Below, in pieces: positions 1 through 6,528 of a stretch of 9,050 nucleotides of DNA. The notes below the pieces were generated by a model, which saw nothing but the letters and a program-made list of their open reading frames with translations, did not search any database and had not been told where the DNA came from. Source of the DNA: Candidatus Elarobacter sp. (lineage in GTDB: Bacteria > Vulcanimicrobiota > Vulcanimicrobiia > Vulcanimicrobiales > Vulcanimicrobiaceae); NCBI GenBank assembly GCA_030150085.1, contig JASLGJ010000073.1, positions 1-9,050 of the forward strand, given 5' to 3'. The stretch's first letter is position 1, and every line of letters begins with the position of its first letter. The translations under genes were made by a program, and so were the position numbers.

Positions 1-1210
1 CGCGGGCCTCGCTCAGCCCGTCCGTCGCCAGCAGCACCACGTCGCCCGCGGCCAGCGGCACGGTCACGGTGGCGTAGTGCTGGGCGGTGTCGATCCCCAC
101 GATCGTGCCGGTCGGCGCGAGCCGCTCGACCAGCGAGCCGCGCCGCACGTAGGCCGTGCCGTGCCCGGCGCTGGCGTAGCGCAGGGCCGGGGTGCGGGCG
201 TCGAACGCGCCCAGGAAGAGCACCACGAACACCGACGGGTCGTCGAACGTGTCCAGGAACAGGCGGTTGAAGCGGCCCACGATCTCGCCCGGGTCCTCGG
301 ACTCCGAGGCCAGCGCGCGCAGCGCGTACTGGGCGAAGGCGGAGTGGCGAGCGGCCTCGATGCCCTTGCCGCTGGCGTCGGCGACCAGGATCCAGCCCCG
401 GTCGGGACCGGCCCGCCAGACGTCGAGCACGTCGCCGCCGACCAGCGCCTCGGCGGTGGCCGAGGCGTAGGCCGAGCCGATCCGGGTGCAGGGCAAGCCG
501 CTGCCGGCGACGCGCAGGGTGCGCTGCAGGGCGTCGACCAGGCTCCGCTCGTGGGCCAGGCGCGACATCGCCTGGGCTCGGCTGGCGGCGTAGGCGAAGG
601 CGATCATGGCGAACACGGTCACCACCCCGACGCTGAGCGCCACGGTGGTGTCGATCTCGCGCTTGAGGGTGGCCTGGACCCGGTCGCCCTCCGCGGTCAG
701 GGCCCGCCGCAGGGTCTTGGACTGGGCCCGCATCTGGTCGGTCAGGACCTTCCCGTAGGCCTGGTAGCCGGCCGAGTCCGGCGACGCCGGCCGGCGCCGC
801 AGCGGCAAGCCGACGCCCTGCTCCCACTCGTCGTGGAAGTGCCGCAGCTGCGCGACCGCGGCCGGGCCGCCCGGGATGCTCTCCCCGCGCACCCGCTCGG
901 CCAAGGCCCGGGCCTGCTGGTCGAAGCGCGGGTTGGGCGGGCCGTCGGGATCGAGGAAGTTCGGGTCGCGGGTCGCGACGTAGCCGCGCAACGCGGTCTC
1001 CTCGGCCAGCTGGGTGGCGAAGAGGGCATCGAGATCGCCCCGCGTGTCGGCCAGCCGAACCTGCGCGTTCGAGGCGGCGTCGAGCTGGCGGACCCCGATC
1101 AGCGGCCCGGCGATCGCGGTCGCGACGAACGCCGCGACCAGGAGAACGATTGGAGGCGACGCCCAGAATCGAACTGGGGGTGGGACTTTTGCAGAGTCCT
1201 GCCTTACCAC
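1..1210 (-). CDS. CHASE3-domain membrane-bound SpoIIE/RsbU-type PP2C serine phosphatase (3' end outside window, start uncertain)
   Basis: A predicted membrane sensor phosphatase of the PPM/SpoIIE family, which in known systems dephosphorylates anti-sigma-factor antagonists in partner-switching pathways. Numbering from GTG at 1210: a helix at about residues 21-41 (IVLLVAAFVATAIAG); an extracellular CHASE3-like segment containing EETALRGYVATRDPNFLDP (about 70-88); a second helix at about 190-211 (VALSVGVVTVFAMIAFAYAA); then the phosphatase domain with VGGD (Asp260), DASGKG (Asp278), YASAGHG and ATDGLSEAR (Asp397). These Asp residues are the family's metal ligands. No HAMP domain separates helix and phosphatase. 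The C-terminus lies beyond base 1. The start is a real problem: the frame is open through tRNA-Cys, and between that tRNA's 3' end (1151) and the CHASE3 region there is no ATG, GTG or TTG. GTG at 1210 is inside the tRNA and has no visible ribosome binding site. Near-cognate starts are ATC at 1150 and CTG at 1141. Family assignment is secure; the exact substrate is unknown. Confidence 0.85.
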   Translation of the reverse strand, partial: MVRQDSAKVPPPVRFWASPPIVLLVAAFVATAIAGPLIGVRQLDAASNAQVRLADTRGDLDALFATQLAEETALRGYVATRDPNFLDPDGPPNPRFDQQARALAERVRGESIPGGPAAVAQLRHFHDEWEQGVGLPLRRRPASPDSAGYQAYGKVLTDQMRAQSKTLRRALTAEGDRVQATLKREIDTTVALSVGVVTVFAMIAFAYAASRAQAMSRLAHERSLVDALQRTLRVAGSGLPCTRIGSAYASATAEALVGGDVLDVWRAGPDRGWILVADASGKGIEAARHSAFAQYALRALASESEDPGEIVGRFNRLFLDTFDDPSVFVVLFLGAFDARTPALRYASAGHGTAYVRRGSLVERLAPTGTIVGIDTAQHYATVTVPLAAGDVVLLATDGLSEAR

Positions 1211-1224
1211 TTGGCTACGTCGCC
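1151..1224 (-). tRNA. tRNA-Cys (anticodon GCA)
   Basis: Reading the minus strand gives a complete 74-nt cloverleaf. The acceptor stem GGCGACG pairs with CGTCGCC, U73 is the discriminator (as expected for tRNA-Cys), and CCA is encoded at 1153-1151. The anticodon stem GGACT/AGTCC closes the loop CTGCAAA, giving anticodon GCA at 1192-1190. The T arm is CCCAG-TTCGAAT-CTGGG. It lies 9 nt downstream of tRNA-Gly on the same strand, so the two are probably processed from one transcript. The phosphatase reading frame is open directly from its 3' end and may even begin inside it. Confidence 0.96.
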
Positions 1225-1233
1225 GGCGTCGTT

Positions 1234-1307
1234 TGGAGCGGGTGGCGGGAATCGAACCCGCGCATCAACCTTGGGAAGGTCGCAGGCTACCATTACATCA
1301 CACCCGC
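1234..1307 (-). tRNA. tRNA-Gly (anticodon CCC)
   Basis: Minus-strand 74-nt cloverleaf: acceptor stem GCGGGTG/CACCCGC, discriminator U and encoded CCA (1236-1234). The anticodon stem CGACC/GGTTG includes one G-U pair and closes the loop TTCCCAA, giving CCC at 1275-1273, which reads GGG codons. The T arm is GCGGG-TTCGATT-CCCGC. It is the first gene of a Gly-Cys tRNA pair. I could not identify a confident promoter in the 113 nt before the divergent M48 gene. Confidence 0.96.
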
Positions 1308-1326
1308 GCCGGACCCGAGGCGTTTC

Positions 1327-1342
1327 CGCATGTCCCCATGCG
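1327..1342. repeat. Short perfect inverted repeat in the divergent promoter region
   Basis: A 6-bp palindromic pair (CGCATG / CATGCG) separated by 4 nt, about 20 nt upstream of the tRNA-Gly gene. No T tract follows on either strand, so it does not look like a terminator. It could be an operator-like site, but a 6-bp pair can occur by chance. Confidence 0.3.
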
Positions 1343-1411
1343 AACCCTGGCGCCCCGCGGATCGTTTCTGGGTAACACCCGACGACGCCCGTGAGCGCCT
1401 CGTTCGGCCCC

Positions 1412-1416
1412 GGAGG
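1412..1416 (+). promoter_or_regulatory. Ribosome binding site that sets the M48 start
   Basis: GGAGG lies 4 nt before ATG 1421. It supports this ATG over the upstream in-frame GTG at 1391, and the resulting protein starts directly with a textbook signal peptide. Confidence 0.75.
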
Positions 1417-1420
1417 ACCC

Positions 1421-2311
1421 ATGAAACGCCTGCTCGCCCTCGCCTTGAGCCTCGGACTGCTCGCCTTCGCGGCCCCCGCCTCCGCGCAGTCGAGCGACGA
1501 CCAGACCGAGACCCAGATCGGCCAGCAAGAGTACCAAGCGCTGGAACAAAAGGGCGAGATCATCGGCAGCTCGCCGTACTACGCGATCCTGAATCCGATC
1601 GCCCAGCAGATCAAGCGTGTCGCCGACCCGCAATACTATCACCCCTTCCGCTTCATCCTGGTCCATGAGACCCAGCCCAACGCGTTCGCCGTACCGGGCG
1701 GAAACGTCTACGTGACCGACTCGCTGATGAAGTTCGTCAAGAACCGCGAGGAGCTGGCGGGCGTGCTCTGCCACGAGACCTCGCACGACATCCACCACGA
1801 CGTGCTGCACCTCTACCAGAAGCAGCAGCGCACGGCCACCGCCTACACCATCGGCGACATCCTGGCCAACATCGCGACCGGCGGGCGCGCCTCGCGCACG
1901 ATCGACACCATCGCCAACGTCGGCTTCAACCTCCAATCGCTGCACTACTCGCGCGACGTCGAGGCCGCGGCCGACTACAAGGGCGCCCAGACCTGCGCCG
2001 AGGCCGGCTCCAACCCGTGGGGCATGGTCTGGCTGTTCCAGGCCTTCCAGAACGCCAACACCAGCGCGCCCCCGAACTTCCTGTCCGACCACCCCAGCGA
2101 CCAGGCCCGCATCGCCGCGCTGCAGCAGGAGTTCCGCGACAACCCCTCGCTGTTCGGGCGCTACTCCTCGAACATCGCCTCCGCGACCCCGCTGGGCCAG
2201 AACCCGCCCGCGAGCCGCACCGCGGCCTACCGCGCCGCGGCCAAGTCCGCCAAGCAGGGAACCGTCGCCAAGCACGGGGCCTTCCCGCCGGGATCGGGAT
2301 ACCACTTCTGA
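1421..2311 (+). CDS. Secreted M48-family zinc metalloprotease
   Basis: A 296-residue exported protease. It begins MKRLLALALSLGLLAFAAPASAQ, a Sec signal peptide with a likely cleavage after ASA. The catalytic domain carries HETSH (His118, Glu119, His122), matching the HExxH zinc motif, in the context ELAGVLCHETSHDIHHDV. The third ligand is probably Glu181 in SRDVEAAADYKG, the M48-type helix that follows the motif. FAVPGGNVYVTDSL (about residues 89-102) is the conserved strand before the active site in this family. Small M48 proteins of this kind (YcaL/LoiP/BepA relatives) work in the periplasm on outer-membrane or misfolded proteins; whether that role holds here is inference. There are no TPR repeats and no transmembrane segment after the signal peptide, so it is soluble or only peripherally attached. 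The gene faces away from the tRNA genes and ends just before two hairpins. Confidence 0.9.
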   Translation: MKRLLALALSLGLLAFAAPASAQSSDDQTETQIGQQEYQALEQKGEIIGSSPYYAILNPIAQQIKRVADPQYYHPFRFILVHETQPNAFAVPGGNVYVTDSLMKFVKNREELAGVLCHETSHDIHHDVLHLYQKQQRTATAYTIGDILANIATGGRASRTIDTIANVGFNLQSLHYSRDVEAAADYKGAQTCAEAGSNPWGMVWLFQAFQNANTSAPPNFLSDHPSDQARIAALQQEFRDNPSLFGRYSSNIASATPLGQNPPASRTAAYRAAAKSAKQGTVAKHGAFPPGSGYHF

Positions 2312-2313
2312 AC

Positions 2314-2333
2314 GCGGCGCCGGAAGGCGCCGC
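2314..2333 (+). terminator. GC-rich hairpin after the M48 gene
   Basis: A perfect 8-bp stem (GCGGCGCC / GGCGCCGC) capped by the GNRA-type tetraloop GGAA, starting 2 nt after the M48 stop codon. No T tract follows, so on its own it may act as mRNA 3'-end protection rather than as a terminator. It is followed 12 nt later by a second hairpin. Confidence 0.5.
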
Positions 2334-2345
2334 CCCCGGAACCGT

Positions 2346-2378
2346 GAAAGCCGGTGAGGACCGGCTTTCCTAATTCTT
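2346..2378 (+). terminator. Probable intrinsic terminator between M48 and the M13 operon
   Basis: A perfect 9-bp stem (GAAAGCCGG 2346-2354, loop TGAGGA, CCGGCTTTC 2361-2369) followed by the T-containing stretch CTAATTCTT, unusually A/T-rich for this window. This is the shape of a rho-independent terminator for M48. The T run is imperfect, so partial read-through into the M13 genes is possible. The ribosome binding site of the next gene begins 12 nt past the stem. Confidence 0.5.
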
Positions 2379-2380
2379 CC

Positions 2381-2385
2381 GGAGG
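2381..2385 (+). promoter_or_regulatory. Ribosome binding site deciding the TTG start of the first M13 gene
   Basis: GGAGG ends 6 nt before TTG 2392. No ATG or GTG fits near it in the M13 frame, and the TTG gives an Arg-containing n-region followed by the signal-peptide hydrophobic core, so the TTG start is well supported. Confidence 0.7.
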
Positions 2386-2391
2386 TCTTCG

Positions 2392-4461
2392 TTGCACCCA
2401 GTTCGCTTTGCCGTTCGCGCCGCCGGCGCCGCGGCGCTCACCGCGCTCGTCGCGGCCTCGCTGCCCCTGCTCGGCGGCAGCGCCCGCGCCGCCGGCGCCC
2501 CGCCGGCCGTCGCCGCGCTCGACCGGGCCAACATCGACCCGACCTGCAAGGCCTGCGACGACTTCTACCAGTACGCCACGGGCGGCTGGAGCAAGGCCCA
2601 CAGCATCCCGGCCGGGCACCCGAGCTGGGGCAGCTTCGACGAGCTGGCCCAGCACAACACCGAGGCCCTGCACGCGATCCTCGAGGACGCCGCGAAGACC
2701 ACCGGCGCCCCGGCCGGCAGCGACGAGCAGAAGCTGGGCGCCTACTACCGGGCCTGCATGGACGAGGCCGGGATCGAGCAGGCCGGGGTGGCCCCGATCC
2801 AGCCGCTGCTGAGCGACGTCGGGGCGGTCACGGACGTCCCCTCGCTGGTCGTCGAGGTCGCCAAGCTGAACCGGCTGGGGGTCAGCGACGGACCGGACTT
2901 CTCCTCCGAGCCCGACACCAAGGACTCGTCCAAGACCATCGCCGGCCTGGGCCTGGGCGGCCTGGGGCTGCCCGACCGCGACTACTACCTCAAGGACGAC
3001 GCCAAGACGACGGCGATCCGGAGCGCCTACCGAAGCTACGTCGCGACCCAGCTCCAGAACCTCGGCGACGCTCCGGCCGCCGCGAACGCCGGGGCCGACG
3101 CGATCCTCGCGCTGGAGACCGCGCTGGCCAAGGTGACCCCGACCCGGGTCGAGCTGCGCGACCCGGCCAAGACCTACCACCCGACCGCGCTGAGCGCGCT
3201 GCCCGCCCTGGCGCCGCACATCCCCTGGAGCGCCTACTTCGCGCAGTTCGGCGCGCCCGGCTTCGACTCGGTCGACGTCGGCATCCCGGCCTACGTGACC
3301 GGCTACGACGCGCAGCTCGCCGCGACGCCGCTAGCGACCTGGAAGACCTACCTGCGCTTCCACGTCGCCGACTCGTTCGCCAACGCCCTGCCCAAGCGCT
3401 TCGCCGACGCCAGCTTCGGCTTCCACTCCACCGTGCTCAACGGCGTGAAGGAACAGCTCCCGCGCTGGCAGCGCTGCACGCGCGCGGTCGACTCCGCGCT
3501 GCGCACGCCCCTGGGCAAGGTCTACGTCGGGCGCGAGTTCACCCCGGCCGCCAAGGCGCGCGCCGTGGCGATGGTCGACAACCTGCAGTCGGTGCTCAAG
3601 GGCGACATCGGCACGCTCTCGTGGATGAGCCCGCCCACCAAGGCGCGCGCGGTCGAGAAGCTCGACGCGTTCACCAAGAAGATCGGCTACCCCGACCGCT
3701 GGCAGGACTACTCGTCGCTGACCGTCGCCGACGGCCGGCCCTACGCGGCGCTGGTGCGCACGGTGCGCGACTGGAACGCCGGGGTCGACGCGGCGCGCAT
3801 CGGCAAGCCCACCGACCGCACCCTGTGGGGCATGACGCCGCCCACGGTCAACGCCTACTACAACCCCTACAACAACGAGATCGTGTTCCCGGCCGGCATC
3901 CTGCAGCCGCCCTTCTTCAACGCCACGGCCGACGACGCGGTCAACTACGGCGCGGTCGGCGCGGTGATCGGGCACGAGATGACGCACGGCTTCGACGACC
4001 AGGGCCGGCAGTTCGACGACAAGGGCAACCTGAGCGACTGGTGGACGCCCGCCGACGCGAAGAACTTCACCGCCCGCGCGAAGTGCATCGTGGACCAGTT
4101 CACCGGCATGGAAGTGCTGCCGGGCGTGCACGAGAACGGCGAGCTGGTCCAGGGCGAGGCCATCGCCGACCTGGGCGGTCTGACCATCGCCTACAAGGCC
4201 TTCGAGCGCACCCCGCAGTTCAAGGCCCACCAGAAGATCGACGGCTACACGCCCGAGCAGCGCTTCTTCCTGGCCTACGCCCAAGTCTGGCGCGGGCTGC
4301 AGAACGAAGCCTACACGCGCCAGCTCGCCAACGTCGACCCGCACCCCAACGACCGCCTGCGGGTGATCGGCACGCTCTCCAACATGCCCGAGTTCCAGCG
4401 CGCCTTCGCCTGCGCCGCGACGGACAAGATGGTGCGCGCCAACCGGTGCCAGATCTGGTGA
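2392..4461 (+). CDS. Secreted M13-family (neprilysin/PepO-type) zinc endopeptidase, first copy
   Basis: A 689-residue exported oligopeptidase-type metalloprotease, the usual length for bacterial M13 enzymes. It starts at TTG with a signal peptide whose hydrophobic core ends in GGSARA|AG. The mature N-terminus carries the M13 signature IDPTCKACDDFYQYATGGW, with Cys52 and Cys55. The substrate-binding segment NAYYNPYNNEIVFPAG begins at residue 487. The zinc site is HEMTH (His528, Glu529, His532), with Glu589 in GEAIADLGG as third ligand and Asp593 assisting. The protein ends in CQIW, typical of the family. All catalytic residues are present, so it should be active. Known M13 enzymes cleave peptides of limited size outside the cytoplasm; the substrate here is unknown. 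It overlaps the following M13 paralog by 4 nt, implying co-expression and probably translational coupling. Confidence 0.95.
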   Translation: MHPVRFAVRAAGAAALTALVAASLPLLGGSARAAGAPPAVAALDRANIDPTCKACDDFYQYATGGWSKAHSIPAGHPSWGSFDELAQHNTEALHAILEDAAKTTGAPAGSDEQKLGAYYRACMDEAGIEQAGVAPIQPLLSDVGAVTDVPSLVVEVAKLNRLGVSDGPDFSSEPDTKDSSKTIAGLGLGGLGLPDRDYYLKDDAKTTAIRSAYRSYVATQLQNLGDAPAAANAGADAILALETALAKVTPTRVELRDPAKTYHPTALSALPALAPHIPWSAYFAQFGAPGFDSVDVGIPAYVTGYDAQLAATPLATWKTYLRFHVADSFANALPKRFADASFGFHSTVLNGVKEQLPRWQRCTRAVDSALRTPLGKVYVGREFTPAAKARAVAMVDNLQSVLKGDIGTLSWMSPPTKARAVEKLDAFTKKIGYPDRWQDYSSLTVADGRPYAALVRTVRDWNAGVDAARIGKPTDRTLWGMTPPTVNAYYNPYNNEIVFPAGILQPPFFNATADDAVNYGAVGAVIGHEMTHGFDDQGRQFDDKGNLSDWWTPADAKNFTARAKCIVDQFTGMEVLPGVHENGELVQGEAIADLGGLTIAYKAFERTPQFKAHQKIDGYTPEQRFFLAYAQVWRGLQNEAYTRQLANVDPHPNDRLRVIGTLSNMPEFQRAFACAATDKMVRANRCQIW
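4162..4280 (+). repeat. Near-identical direct repeat, copy in first M13 gene
   Basis: This 119-nt stretch encodes the region after the third zinc ligand (from IADLGG to FFLAYA). It matches 6225-6343 in the second M13 gene with a single mismatch (C4230 against T6293, synonymous His codons). Flanking sequence diverges much more, so synonymous positions here appear homogenised. Confidence 0.85.
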
Positions 4462-6524
4462 GGAACCTCGTTCGGCCGGCGGTCCGCGCGCTCGGCGCGG
4501 CCGCCTTCGCGGCCCTGCTCGCGACCTCGCTCCCGGTCCTGACGAGCGGCGCCCGCGCCGCCGGCGCGCCGGCCGGCGCCGCGCTCGACCGGGCCAACAT
4601 CGACCCGACCTGCAAGGCCTGCGACGATTTCTACCAGTACGCCACCGGCGGCTGGAGCAAGCACGCCGTCCTGCCCGCGGGCCGCCCGCGCTGGGGCAGC
4701 TTCGACGAGCTGGCGCAGCGCAATCGCGACCAGCTCCACGCGATCCTCGAGGACGCGGCCAAGAACACCGCCGCGCCGAGCGGGAGCGACGAGCAGAAGC
4801 TGGGCGCGTTCTACCGCTCGTGCACGGACACCGCGGGCATCGAGCGGGCCGGCACCGCGCCGGTCGCGCCGCTGCTCGGCGGCATCGCCGCGGTCGGCGA
4901 CGTGCCGAGCCTGGTGCGCGAGATCGCGGCGCTGCAGCAGGCCGGGGTGGACGGCGGCCTGCCGCTGAGCTCGCGCGCCGACACCAAGAACTCGGCCCGC
5001 CAGATCGCCAACCTGGGCTTGGGCGGCCTGGGCCTGCCCGACCGCGACTACTACCTCAACGACGACGAGCGCTCCAAGACGATCCGCGCCGCCTACCGCG
5101 GCTACGTCGCCACGCAGCTGCAGAACCTGGGCGACGACGCCGCGGCCGCGGCCAGCGAAGCCGACGCGGTGATCGCGCTCGAGACCGCGCTGGCCCAGGC
5201 TACGCCGCGCCGGGCCGACCTGCGCGATCCCTACAAGCTCTACAACCCCACCCCGCTCGCGCAGCTGGGCACGCTCGCGCCGCACGTCCCCTGGCCGGCC
5301 TACTTCGCCGCGCTCGGCACGCCCGCGTTCGACACGCTCAACGTCAGCGTGCCGGCCTTCGTGACGGCGTACGACGCGCAGCTCGCCGCGACGCCGCTGG
5401 CGACCTGGAAGAGCTACCTGCGCTACCACGTCGCCGACGCGTACGCGAGCGTGCTGCCCAAGCGCTTCGACGACGCCAGCTTCGCCTTCCGCAGCGCGAC
5501 CCTGCTGGGCGTGAAGGAGCAGCTCCCGCGCTGGCAGCGCTGCACGGCCCTGACCGACGCCTCGCTGCGCGACGTGCTCGGCAAGGCCTACGTCACGCAC
5601 GCCTTCCCGCCCGCCGCCAAGGCCCGCGCGCTGGCCCTGGTGACCAACCTGCAGGACGTGCTGCGCGACGACATCCGCACGCTGGACTGGATGAGCCCGC
5701 CGACCCGGGCGCGCGCGATCGTCAAGCTCGACGCGTTCACCAAGAAGATCGGCTACCCCGACAAATGGGAGGACTACTCGACCCTGCCGGTCGCCGACGC
5801 GGCGCTGGCGCAGAACGTCGAGGCGGTGCGCAAGTGGAACGACGCGCGCACCCTGGCCCGCATCGGCACGGCGACCGACCGCGTCCGCTGGAGCATGACC
5901 CCGCCCACGGTCAACGCCTATTACAACCCGTCCAACGACGAGATCGTGTTCCCGGCCGGCATCCTGCAGCCGCCCTTCTTCAACGAGGCGGCCGACGACG
6001 CGGTCAACTACGGCGCGGTCGGAGCGGTGATCGGGCACGAGATGACGCACGGCTTCGACGACCAAGGCCGCCAGTTCGACGAGCACGGCAACCTGAGCGA
6101 CTGGTGGACGCCGGCCGACGCGGCCGCGTTCAAGGCCCGCGCGCAGTGCATCGTCGACGAGTTCAGCGGCTTCGAGTCGGCCCCGGGCACGCATCTGCAG
6201 GGGCGCCTGGTGCAGGGCGAGGCGATCGCCGACCTGGGCGGTCTGACCATCGCCTACAAGGCCTTCGAGCGCACCCCGCAGTTCAAGGCCCATCAGAAGA
6301 TCGACGGCTACACGCCCGAGCAGCGCTTCTTCCTGGCCTACGCGCAGGTCTGGCGCTCGATGGCGACCGAGGGCTACATCCGCCAGCTCGCGGCGACCGA
6401 CCCGCACCCCTTCGACCGCTTCCGGGTGCTCGGCACGCTCTCCAACATGCCGGAGTTCCGCGCGGCGTTCGCCTGCGCCGCGACCGACAAGATGGTGCGC
6501 GCGAACCGCTGCCAGATCTGGTAG
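4458..6524 (+). CDS. Secreted M13-family (neprilysin/PepO-type) zinc endopeptidase, second copy
   Basis: A 688-residue paralog of the preceding protein. The start is GTG 4458, which shares four bases (GTGA) with the upstream stop codon. This gives VRNLVRPAVRALG followed by a hydrophobic core and the cleavage-like site SGARA|AG, a good Sec signal peptide. No strong ribosome binding site precedes it, consistent with coupling to the upstream gene. The frame stays open far upstream of 4458, but that part overlaps the first M13 gene out of frame and has no homologous content. The zinc motif is HEMTH (His527, Glu528, His531), Glu588 in GEAIADLGG is the third ligand and Asp592 is conserved. The N-terminal IDPTCKACDDFYQYATGGW and the C-terminal CQIW are shared with copy one. 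The central part differs (for example GVDGGLPLSSRADTKNSARQ against GVSDGPDFSSEPDTKDSSKT), which may alter specificity. It is followed 4 nt later by the permease gene. Confidence 0.95.
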   Translation: MRNLVRPAVRALGAAAFAALLATSLPVLTSGARAAGAPAGAALDRANIDPTCKACDDFYQYATGGWSKHAVLPAGRPRWGSFDELAQRNRDQLHAILEDAAKNTAAPSGSDEQKLGAFYRSCTDTAGIERAGTAPVAPLLGGIAAVGDVPSLVREIAALQQAGVDGGLPLSSRADTKNSARQIANLGLGGLGLPDRDYYLNDDERSKTIRAAYRGYVATQLQNLGDDAAAAASEADAVIALETALAQATPRRADLRDPYKLYNPTPLAQLGTLAPHVPWPAYFAALGTPAFDTLNVSVPAFVTAYDAQLAATPLATWKSYLRYHVADAYASVLPKRFDDASFAFRSATLLGVKEQLPRWQRCTALTDASLRDVLGKAYVTHAFPPAAKARALALVTNLQDVLRDDIRTLDWMSPPTRARAIVKLDAFTKKIGYPDKWEDYSTLPVADAALAQNVEAVRKWNDARTLARIGTATDRVRWSMTPPTVNAYYNPSNDEIVFPAGILQPPFFNEAADDAVNYGAVGAVIGHEMTHGFDDQGRQFDEHGNLSDWWTPADAAAFKARAQCIVDEFSGFESAPGTHLQGRLVQGEAIADLGGLTIAYKAFERTPQFKAHQKIDGYTPEQRFFLAYAQVWRSMATEGYIRQLAATDPHPFDRFRVLGTLSNMPEFRAAFACAATDKMVRANRCQIW
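6225..6343 (+). repeat. Near-identical direct repeat, copy in second M13 gene
   Basis: Partner of 4162-4280, with 118 of 119 bases identical and 2063 bp between copies. Another strongly conserved block is the N-terminal signature (2521-2595 against 4587-4661, two differences in 75 nt). The repeats can support recombination that would fuse the two M13 genes and delete the intervening segment. Confidence 0.85.
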
Positions 6525-6528
6525 CCCG

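Larger units (their letters stand above)
1308..1420. other. Divergent intergenic region between tRNA-Gly and the M48 protease gene
   Basis: This 113-nt gap must hold the promoter for the leftward tRNA pair and probably one for the rightward M48 gene. The only clear structure is a small perfect inverted repeat at 1327-1342 (CGCATG, loop TCCC, CATGCG). I see no convincing -35/-10 pair on either strand. A GTG at 1391 would extend the M48 frame by ten residues, but it lacks the good ribosome binding site that serves the ATG at 1421. Confidence 0.5.

Noticed and set aside
1151..1307. Integrated genomic island at the tRNA genes
   Set aside because: No integrase gene and no second copy of a tRNA 3' end are visible in the window. 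Truncation of the phosphatase start remains possible, but an island cannot be supported.
77..1375. Long plus-strand open frame opposite the phosphatase and tRNA genes
   Set aside because: Its translation is low-complexity (Gly/Arg/Ala-rich) with no recognisable motifs and reads through both tRNA genes in antisense. It is an open frame produced by high G+C opposite the real minus-strand gene.
1391..1420. Ten-residue extension of the M48 protein from GTG 1391
   Set aside because: It would bury the signal peptide behind SASFGPGGP, while GGAGG at 1412-1416 is well placed for ATG 1421.
3621..4457. Upstream extension of the second M13 reading frame
   Set aside because: The frame is open but overlaps the first M13 gene out of phase and encodes Arg-rich sequence with no homology. 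The signal peptide begins at GTG 4458.
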